Shown here: piece by piece, positions 6,159-11,911 of the stretch
Layout of the letters: each line of letters starts with the position of its first letter
How positions within the stretch are numbered: position 1 is the stretch's first letter
Assembly: GCA_031553885.1 (NCBI GenBank)
Contig: JAVBKV010000045.1
Coordinates: 1-11,911, forward strand
Reading direction: 5' to 3'
DNA: 11,911 nt
Source: JAVBKV01 sp031553885
GTDB lineage: Bacteria; Bacteroidota; Bacteroidia; Bacteroidales; Azobacteroidaceae
Program-made: the position numbers and the translations under genes
The notes under the pieces: model-generated
What the model saw: only the letters and a program-made list of their open reading frames with translations
The model's database searches: none
Told to the model about the DNA's origin: nothing

Positions 6159-8620
6159 AATATTCCATACAAGAAATAGCGGCCGTTATTTCAGAAAATA
6201 CTAATCTGTTAAAGAATAGTGATATTCAGGTATTGCTGACCGATAGCCGTTCGTTATCCGAACCGGCGGAAACATTATTCTTTGCTTTGGTGACCGAGCA
6301 TAACGACGGACACAAATACATCCGTGATTTATATGAGCGGGGAGTGCGGAACTTTGTTGTTCAGCATCCTTTCCCGGGAATGGATGCCCTGCCTGATGCA
6401 AATTGCCTCTGGGTGAAGGACACGCTGGCCGCTTTACAACAACTGGCGGCATTCCACCGGAAACGCTTTCCTATTCCTATTATCGGGATAACGGGTAGTA
6501 ACGGAAAGACCATTGTCAAGGAATGGTTGTATCAATTGTTACATGAAGAATACGACATCGTGCGCTCCCCCCGGAGTTATAATTCACAGACGGGAGTTCC
6601 GCTTTCGGTCTGGCAACTGAACGAACAGACCGAATTGGGAATCTTCGAAGCAGGGATTTCGTTGCCGGGAGAAATGGATCGTTTAGAGCCTATCGTCGCT
6701 CCTACATTGGGTATTTTTACCAATATCGGAGAAGCACATCAGGAAAATTTCTATTCTCAGGAAGAAAAGTGTCTGGAAAAGCTGAAACTGTTTACTCGTG
6801 CAGATGCCCTGATTTATAATGCAGATCAAAGCCTGGTTCACTATTGCATCGAACAGGCCGGCTTGTCGGAACGGACTTTTTCATGGTCCCGGAAAAACAG
6901 GAAAGCTTCACTGTTTATTACTCAGGTGGAAAAAGAAATCGATCGTACCCGGATTGGATTTGTATTTTCCGGTGTGGAAGATCGGATTATTATTCCGTTT
7001 ACCGATGAGGCTTCCATAGAAAATGCGATCCAGTGCCTGACGTTGATTTTATTCCTCTGTCCGGAAATCAAGGGCCTTTCTGCCCGGTTTGAGCGATTGG
7101 ATCCGGTCGCCATGCGCCTCGATGTGAGGAAAGGTATTCAGCACAACATACTGATTAACGATACCTATAACTCGGATATCAACTCGTTGTCGATCGCGTT
7201 GGATTTTATGTCCAGGCGCTCGATGGATAACCAGTTGAAGCCGGTATTGATTCTTTCCGATATTCTTCAATCGGGTATGGTTCCGGCTGCTTTTTACCGT
7301 AAGGTGGCTGAGTTGGTGACGCAGAAACAGGTACAGCATATTATCGGCATAGGTCCCAACCTGATGTCTCATTCGGGTTTGTTCGGTATGGAAAAAGAAT
7401 TCTATCCGACAACCGAAAGCTTTTTAAATTCCGGGAGGTTCCGGACACTCAAAGACTCCATTATCCTGATTAAAGGATCCCGGAGTTCCCGTTTTGAACG
7501 GATTTCAGAGCAATTGGAGGAAAAAGTGCATCAGACGGTGCTGGAGGTAGACCTGGATGCAGTGGTATACAACCTGAAATATTTCCGCTCGAAGTTAAAG
7601 CCGTCTGCCAAAATTATCTGTATGGTAAAAGCCTTTGGCTACGGCGTCGGTTCTTACGAGCTGGCGAAGACTTTGCAGGACCGGGGAGCGGATTACCTGG
7701 CTGTTGCCCTTGCCGATGAAGGAGCTGAGCTCAGACGGGAAGGAATTACCATGCCCATTATGGTCATGAATCCGGAAGAACATGCATTCAATACGCTTTT
7801 TGAATATGGACTGGAACCGGAGATTTATAATCAGAGCATGCTCGATGCTATTATCCGGGAAACGGGACGTCGAGGAATAATGCACTATCCCGTTCATATC
7901 AAGTTGGATACAGGTATGAATCGTTTGGGGTTCGATGTCAAGGACATTCCAGTCCTTTCTGATAAAATCGATAATCAGCAAGGCATTGTGGTTAAATCGG
8001 TCTTTTCCCACCTGGCCGGAAGTGATTCCATAAAATTCGATGATTACACACATAAACAGACAACTCTTTTCCGGCAGGAATCAGATGAAATTGAGCAGCG
8101 GATCGGATATCCTTTCATGAGGCATATTCTGAATTCGGCAGGGATAGAGCGGTTTCCGGAGGAGCAGATGGATATGGTTCGCCTGGGTATTGGTTTGTAT
8201 GGTATTTCTGTGGTGGATGAAAAAAATCTGCAGCCCGTTGCCACGCTTAAAACCCGTATTTTACAGATCCGGGAAGTGAAAAAAGGAGAGACAGTCGGGT
8301 ACAACCGATCCGGAGTGCTGGAGCGTGATTCCCGGATTGCCTGTTTGCCGATCGGGTATGCCGACGGTTTCGACCGGCGTTTGGGGAACGGAAATGCATG
8401 CGTCCTGATCAACGGACACTTATGCCCGACCGTAGGAAATATTTGCATGGATATCTGCATGATTGATGTTACGGATATTGTAGCAGGAGAGAGTGATGAA
8501 GCCATTATCTTCGGAAAGGAAATAACGATCCGGGAAATGGCGGAGAAGTTAGGTACGATCCCGTATGAGATACTGACTTCCATTTCTCCAAGGGTCAAGC
8601 GGATTTATTTCAGGGAATGA
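6155..8620 (+). CDS. murF/alr: Bifunctional MurF (UDP-MurNAc-tripeptide:D-Ala-D-Ala ligase) / alanine racemase
   Basis: A fused peptidoglycan-precursor enzyme known from Bacteroidota. The 821 residues comprise MurF (about 1-455) and Alr (about 460-821). MurF adds D-Ala-D-Ala to the UDP-MurNAc tripeptide; Alr interconverts L- and D-Ala using PLP. The MurF part shows the ATP loop GITGSNGKT (111-119), SYNSQTGVPLS (141-151), TNIGEAHQENF (189-199), INDTYNSDINSLSIAL (334-349) and IKGSRSSRFERI (439-450). The Alr part shows MVKAFGYG (490-497) with PLP lysine Lys492, HIKLDTGMNRLGF (581-593), Tyr716 in VGYNRSG as the second catalytic base candidate, LPIGYADGFDRRLGNG (731-746) and VGNICMDICMIDVTD (760-774). 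Some MurF motifs are altered: EAG at 165-167 instead of EMG, and SDI at 368-370 where GDM is usual. The ATG at 6155 overlaps the small gene's stop. Confidence 0.95.
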   Translation: MKYSIQEIAAVISENTNLLKNSDIQVLLTDSRSLSEPAETLFFALVTEHNDGHKYIRDLYERGVRNFVVQHPFPGMDALPDANCLWVKDTLAALQQLAAFHRKRFPIPIIGITGSNGKTIVKEWLYQLLHEEYDIVRSPRSYNSQTGVPLSVWQLNEQTELGIFEAGISLPGEMDRLEPIVAPTLGIFTNIGEAHQENFYSQEEKCLEKLKLFTRADALIYNADQSLVHYCIEQAGLSERTFSWSRKNRKASLFITQVEKEIDRTRIGFVFSGVEDRIIIPFTDEASIENAIQCLTLILFLCPEIKGLSARFERLDPVAMRLDVRKGIQHNILINDTYNSDINSLSIALDFMSRRSMDNQLKPVLILSDILQSGMVPAAFYRKVAELVTQKQVQHIIGIGPNLMSHSGLFGMEKEFYPTTESFLNSGRFRTLKDSIILIKGSRSSRFERISEQLEEKVHQTVLEVDLDAVVYNLKYFRSKLKPSAKIICMVKAFGYGVGSYELAKTLQDRGADYLAVALADEGAELRREGITMPIMVMNPEEHAFNTLFEYGLEPEIYNQSMLDAIIRETGRRGIMHYPVHIKLDTGMNRLGFDVKDIPVLSDKIDNQQGIVVKSVFSHLAGSDSIKFDDYTHKQTTLFRQESDEIEQRIGYPFMRHILNSAGIERFPEEQMDMVRLGIGLYGISVVDEKNLQPVATLKTRILQIREVKKGETVGYNRSGVLERDSRIACLPIGYADGFDRRLGNGNACVLINGHLCPTVGNICMDICMIDVTDIVAGESDEAIIFGKEITIREMAEKLGTIPYEILTSISPRVKRIYFRE

Positions 8621-8654
8621 AAAAATAAAATTTTCTAAATAATAAAGTACATTT

Positions 8655-10145
8655 ATGGATATACAAAAGAACTTGCGTCAGCACCAATGGAAGGCTTTCC
8701 GTCGACATCCGATGTTTGAACGGAACCTCGGGGTGAGGATTTTCATGTTTATCATGTTTGGATTTTTAGGGCTGGAACTGCTGGCTTTTGGTTTTTTTCT
8801 GGATAAACTTTGCCTGGAGATCGGAAACTTTGAGCGGGCAATCGATTGTTTCAATTCTTTCTGGATTTATATTTTTATGGCTGATTTCGTCATTAAATTT
8901 ATGTTGAAAAAAAGCCAATCCATGCAGATCGCTCCGTATCTGACAATACCGATCAGACGGAATCGCTTGTTTGATTTTCTGTTGGTCAAAGAGTTTTCGA
9001 ATATCTGGAACCTGTATATGCTTTTCCTGGTTGTTCCGTTTACTCTCAAATCGGTTCCTCCGTTTTTTGGAGTCGGAGCGGCATTTTTATACCTGATTTT
9101 CTTTTATTTGTTGTGTGTCGGAAACAGTTTTCTGGTCCGGATTGCCGACAACCTGTTCAAACGCAGTGTTTGGTTTATTCTGCTTCCGATTCTCGTTATT
9201 GCTGTTATTTTACTGGCTGCTTTTGGCCTGGATTTCTCTTTTGGAGATTATACGCAACGGATAGGGGAGTGGGTGTTGAATTATAACCCGTTGGTTTGGT
9301 TGGGTTTGATAGCCGGTATCGTAGTCTTGTGGATCGTCAACCGGATGCAGATGCGCTCGGAAGTCTACAGGGAAATGCAGGGTGAAAAATCGGAAAGTGT
9401 ACTTACGTTCTCGAATCTTTCTTTCCTGGATCGTTTGGGAGAAGTCGGAGAATTCATCAACATGGAAATTAAAATGATTTCCCGTTCGAAGCGGATCCGG
9501 GCGCAATTGTTTGCATTGGCTTATATTCTTATTTTCGGTTTTTTTCAGCTATATGCTCACGGAGAACTGTTTCAGGGGAGTCCATTTATTTCTATATTCT
9601 GGCTCATATTCATGATCGGAGGTATGGGACTGATCATGGGACAATACCTCTTTATGACCGAATCCTCTTCTTTCGACGGACTGATGGCCCGGAACCATTC
9701 CATGTTTAACCTGCTACGTGCGAAATATTTGTTTTATTCTTCTTTTGCATTTCTGGTTGCTTTGTCGTTGCTGGTTCCAGTCTATCACGGGAAAATCAGT
9801 TTACTACTGGTCGTTTCAGTTTTCTTTTTCACAATCGGGCCTATTTTCGGTTTTTTATTTCAGAATGCCGTGTATAATAAGAGTCCGCTCGACTTGTTCG
9901 ATGGTGGTATGTTCAACTGGAAAGGTACATCTCCGAGTATGTTAATGATTACCATGGCGGTTATGTTTGTTCCGGTTATTCTGATTGCTATTATCGGAGC
10001 CGTTTTTTCAATTACGGTTGCCTGTTATGTGATGTTGATAATCGGCCTGACATTTACTTTAATGACCAATCGTTGGCTGAGTTGGACTTATAAACGGTTC
10101 GTGGTAAGGAAGTATAAAAACATGGAAGGATTTAGGAGTAATTAA
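8655..10145 (+). CDS. DUF5687-family ABC-2-type membrane permease
   Basis: A 496-residue polytopic protein matching, from memory, the DUF5687 family found almost only in Bacteroidota and treated as the membrane part of an ABC exporter. I count about twelve hydrophobic segments, near residues 28-50, 67-84, 117-131, 138-160, 172-192, 211-229, 283-301, 311-335, 355-376, 380-402, 428-452 and 454-471. A cytoplasmic stretch at about 230-282 separates two six-helix halves. The N-terminal QHQWKAFRRHPMF and the similar EIKMISRSKR entering the second half are typical juxtamembrane elements that could touch the ATPase. The ATPase gene begins 36 bp downstream. The substrate is unknown. It lies 34 bp after murF-alr in the same direction, so the unit may continue from there. 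Confidence 0.85.
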   Translation: MDIQKNLRQHQWKAFRRHPMFERNLGVRIFMFIMFGFLGLELLAFGFFLDKLCLEIGNFERAIDCFNSFWIYIFMADFVIKFMLKKSQSMQIAPYLTIPIRRNRLFDFLLVKEFSNIWNLYMLFLVVPFTLKSVPPFFGVGAAFLYLIFFYLLCVGNSFLVRIADNLFKRSVWFILLPILVIAVILLAAFGLDFSFGDYTQRIGEWVLNYNPLVWLGLIAGIVVLWIVNRMQMRSEVYREMQGEKSESVLTFSNLSFLDRLGEVGEFINMEIKMISRSKRIRAQLFALAYILIFGFFQLYAHGELFQGSPFISIFWLIFMIGGMGLIMGQYLFMTESSSFDGLMARNHSMFNLLRAKYLFYSSFAFLVALSLLVPVYHGKISLLLVVSVFFFTIGPIFGFLFQNAVYNKSPLDLFDGGMFNWKGTSPSMLMITMAVMFVPVILIAIIGAVFSITVACYVMLIIGLTFTLMTNRWLSWTYKRFVVRKYKNMEGFRSN

Positions 10146-10173
10146 GAGCTAAGAATTAAGAATTAAAAATTAA
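10142..10173 (+). repeat. Tandem TTAAGAA-type heptamers after the permease stop codon
   Basis: Four imperfect 7-base units (TTAAGAG, CTAAGAA, TTAAGAA, TTAAAAA) plus a closing TTAA fill the gap between the permease stop codon (10143-10145, inside the first unit) and the ATPase start at 10182. A near-identical array occurs at 11748-11775 behind the last gene. The sequence is very AT-rich and has no clear hairpin. Confidence 0.85.
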
Positions 10174-10181
10174 TACAGACG

Positions 10182-10907
10182 ATGGATATAGAAGTTAGAG
10201 AGTTGGTGAAGAGATTTGGCCAGAAGACCGCTATTAATATTCCTGAATTGACAATTGGAGCAGGAACTCTATTGGGATTGGTAGGAAACAATGGAGCCGG
10301 GAAAACGACGCTGTTCCGGCTCATACTGGATTTGCTGAAAGCGGATCACGGTTATGTGTTGAGTAATGGTGTGGAGGTCAGTAAGAGCGAGGATTGGAAG
10401 GCATATACAGGTTCATTTATTGATAATCGTTTTCTGATCGAATACCTTACTCCTGAGGAATACCTGTATTTTGTGGGAGAGGCTTATAAGATGACGAAAC
10501 AACAGGTGGATGAACGTATTGCTCCGTTTACCCGTTTCATGAACAATGAAATTATGGGACAGAAGAAATACATCCGTAATTTTTCAGCAGGGAATAAACA
10601 GAAACTGGGAATTATTTCTGCGATGATGGTTCAGCCTCAGGTTTTGATTCTGGATGAGCCGTTCAATTTTTTGGATCCTTCTTCCCAGATAGAAATCCGG
10701 GATATGATTCAGAAAATGAACCGTGAATTGAATACAACAGTGCTGATCTCCAGTCACAATCTGAATTACACAACGGATATCTGTAACCGGGTGGTATTGC
10801 TGGAAAGTGGAGTTGTTATTAAGAATCTGGATAATACGAATATGGCTGCGGTAGCGGAATTGAATGATTATTTCATGAAGAAAGCTTCCAATGAAGTTGA
10901 GGTTTAA
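10182..10907 (+). CDS. ABC transporter ATP-binding protein
   Basis: Cytoplasmic ATPase that should power the adjacent permease. The 241-residue product has Walker A GNNGAGKT (35-42, Lys41), an ABC signature NFSAGNKQKL (133-142), Walker B VLILDEP (154-160) with catalytic Glu159, a D-loop FNFLDP (161-166) and the H-loop His192 in ISSHNL. Two features depart from consensus: the signature is SAGN, not SGGQ, and the Q-loop region (about 76-90, YTGSFIDNRFLIEYL) has no glutamine at the expected place. Both are seen in some exporter-type ATPases of the CcmA/NatA-like class, so activity is still likely. Its last 17 bases overlap the start of the DUF1460 gene, suggesting translational coupling. Substrate unknown. 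Confidence 0.9.
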   Translation: MDIEVRELVKRFGQKTAINIPELTIGAGTLLGLVGNNGAGKTTLFRLILDLLKADHGYVLSNGVEVSKSEDWKAYTGSFIDNRFLIEYLTPEEYLYFVGEAYKMTKQQVDERIAPFTRFMNNEIMGQKKYIRNFSAGNKQKLGIISAMMVQPQVLILDEPFNFLDPSSQIEIRDMIQKMNRELNTTVLISSHNLNYTTDICNRVVLLESGVVIKNLDNTNMAAVAELNDYFMKKASNEVEV

Positions 10908-11742
10908 ACTATTCATTATTTTAATAGTCCTGATTAAAGGGACTGTTTATTCCCAGACAAGTACGGACTTGCCGCGGGATGAACAGCTTGTAACTAATTT
11001 TTTGCAGCAGGACAGCCTGAGGCCGCTTTCTCAACCGGAACGGATCATCCAGGCGGCATTTTATTTGTTGAAGGCACCTTATGTTGCCTCTTCCCTGGAA
11101 ATCAATGACGAAGAACAGTTGGTGGTCAACCTGAGGGAACTGGATTGCCTTACACTGGTAGAGAATTGCATGGCATTGAGTCGTTCGTTCCAATATCCGG
11201 TTCCTGATTTCGATCTCTTTTGCCGGGAACTGAAACAGATCCGTTACCGGGACGGAATTGTGAATGGTTATACCTCCCGGCTCCATTACACGAGCGATTG
11301 GATCAGTGATAATGTTCGTAAAAATGTATTGGAAGATGTGACTCATGCCTTGGGAGGCAAGCGGCTTTCGGTAAAAGTTTCCTTTATGTCGACTCATCCG
11401 GATGCTTATCCGGCTTTGAAAAATCATCCGGAAGAAGTCGCTGCCATCCGGAAAATCGAAGAACAGATTAATACCCGGCATTACTACAGTTATATTCCCA
11501 AACAGGAAATCCGGGAGAAACAGGCTGCTATTAAGAACGGGGATATCATCTGCTTTACAACTTCTCTTCCCGGACTGGATATTTCCCACCTCGGAATCGC
11601 TTACTGGAAGAAAGGAGAGTTGACCTTTATCCACGCTTCCACGAAAGCCAAGAAGGTAATTGTTAATCCTGAATCATTGGCTGATTATTGTGTGATCAAT
11701 AAAAGCAATACGGGGATTATGGTGCTGAGAGCGAGAGAGTAA
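10891..11742 (+). CDS. DUF1460 family protein, probable secreted N-acetylmuramoyl-L-alanine amidase-like enzyme
   Basis: A 283-residue protein resembling the DUF1460 family, an NlpC/P60-type cysteine hydrolase fold regarded as cutting the bond between MurNAc and L-Ala in muropeptides. Residues 1-21 (basic start, then FKLFIILIVLIKGTVYS) look like a signal peptide with cleavage before Gln22, placing it in the periplasm. The likely nucleophile is Cys86 in LRELDCLTLVENC; His233 in LDISHLGIAYW and His248 in FIHAST are probable partners. GYTSRLHYTSDWI (126-138) is another recognisable family segment. The start at 10891 overlaps the ATPase end by 17 bp but is required for the signal peptide; no later start preserves it. 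With murF-alr upstream, it supports a cell-wall theme for the series. Confidence 0.88.
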   Translation: MKLRFKLFIILIVLIKGTVYSQTSTDLPRDEQLVTNFLQQDSLRPLSQPERIIQAAFYLLKAPYVASSLEINDEEQLVVNLRELDCLTLVENCMALSRSFQYPVPDFDLFCRELKQIRYRDGIVNGYTSRLHYTSDWISDNVRKNVLEDVTHALGGKRLSVKVSFMSTHPDAYPALKNHPEEVAAIRKIEEQINTRHYYSYIPKQEIREKQAAIKNGDIICFTTSLPGLDISHLGIAYWKKGELTFIHASTKAKKVIVNPESLADYCVINKSNTGIMVLRARE

Positions 11743-11747
11743 ATAAG

Positions 11748-11775
11748 TTAAGAGTTAAGAGTTAAGAATTAAAAG
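11748..11775 (+). repeat. Tandem TTAAGAG/TTAAGAA heptamers after the DUF1460 stop codon
   Basis: Four consecutive 7-base units: TTAAGAG, TTAAGAG, TTAAGAA, TTAAAAG, beginning five bases after the stop codon at 11740-11742 and preceded by a degenerate TAAATAAG. It matches in unit, order of decay and position the array at 10142-10173, so the two are probably copies of one repeat family. Confidence 0.85.
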
Positions 11776-11799
11776 GCTCATTCGCTCAATAAAAAAGAC

Positions 11800-11836
11800 A
11801 ATCCCAACCGATTCATTATGAATTAGTTGGGATTTT
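11800..11836 (+). terminator. Hairpin terminator closing the DUF1460 transcription unit
   Basis: AATCCCAAC at 11800-11808 pairs with GTTGGGATT at 11826-11834 for a 9-bp stem. The interior can extend it through ATTCA/TGAAT (11811-11815 with 11819-11823) after a small internal loop. A short T run (11833-11836) follows on the plus strand, and six As (11791-11796) precede it. It lies about 60 bases after the last stop codon and just before a new promoter-like box, as expected for a unit boundary. Confidence 0.65.
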
Positions 11837-11839
11837 GTG

Positions 11840-11847
11840 TATCTTTG
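11840..11847 (+). promoter_or_regulatory. Candidate -7 box (TATCTTTG) for a gene beyond the right edge
   Basis: TATCTTTG is an exact TAnnTTTG match directly behind the terminator. No clear -33 TTTG is seen at the right spacing. Transcription would start near 11853 and give a leader reaching the window edge without a plus-strand ATG. The leader contains CCCCG (11854-11858) able to pair with CGGGG (11883-11887), with a GGTTTCGAGGCC segment between. I cannot assign it to a known RNA family. Confidence 0.5.
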
Positions 11848-11911
11848 TTTGTCCCCCGATAATAGGGTTTCGAGGCCAAAAACGGGGAAATCACGCTAAA
11901 AAATACAGCAT

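Noticed and set aside
10921..11634. Open frame of 237 codons on the minus strand opposite the DUF1460 gene
   Set aside because: The plus-strand product has a signal peptide and a recognisable catalytic Cys/His set; the minus-strand translation has no family features and no promoter.
10142..11775. CRISPR array
   Set aside because: The heptamer repeats are tandem without spacers, only about 30 bases long, and the two arrays are 1.6 kb apart with genes between.
1..11911. tRNA or rRNA genes
   Set aside because: I saw no cloverleaf-like segment or conserved rRNA sequence in any intergenic gap, and the gaps are mostly too short.

Overview
The window looks like a chromosomal segment of an anaerobic Bacteroidales bacterium (phylum Bacteroidota). 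The evidence is a fused MurF-alanine racemase, a DUF5687-type ABC-2 permease, a fused E1 alpha/beta 2-oxoacid dehydrogenase, a DUF1460 amidase-like protein, weak Shine-Dalgarno sequences, and several TAnnTTTG boxes of the kind used as the -7 element in this phylum. The genus cannot be fixed by eye; something near Odoribacteraceae is a guess.

Layout, left to right. Positions 1-311 (minus) hold the start of an IS3-family element: orfA runs off the left edge, and a probable terminal inverted repeat ends at about 311. Positions 319-360 are a strong hairpin terminator for the next gene, an Fe-type superoxide dismutase (sodB, minus). A divergent intergenic region follows. A plus-strand metabolic cluster then runs to 5853: lipoate-protein ligase, lipoyl-bearing E2 acyltransferase, fused E1 alpha/beta dehydrogenase and a long-chain flavodoxin. 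The last three genes are 7 bp apart. A probable promoter at 5906-5913 begins a second plus-strand series: a 74-residue membrane-anchored acidic protein overlapping by 4 bp a bifunctional MurF-alanine racemase, then a multi-pass ABC permease, its ATPase, and a secreted DUF1460 amidase-like protein overlapping the ATPase gene by 17 bp. The window ends with a terminator hairpin, a fresh TATCTTTG promoter box and an unassigned GC-rich leader.

How the genes fit together. The first cluster is self-consistent: LplA would attach lipoate to Lys44 of E2, E1 feeds acyl groups to that lipoate, and a dihydrolipoamide dehydrogenase (E3) must be encoded elsewhere. The flavodoxin placed where E3 might be expected is suggestive of a redox link but unproven. 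The second cluster has an envelope theme: D-Ala supply and D-Ala-D-Ala addition, an exporter-like ABC pair, and a probable exported muropeptide amidase.

There is no clear sign of a wholly new system. The best second looks are a TTAAGAA-type heptamer tandem repeat placed directly behind two different stop codons, the unexplained leader at the right edge, a possible signal-peptide extension on the superoxide dismutase, the flavodoxin/2-oxoacid dehydrogenase coupling, and the small protein coupled to murF-alr.
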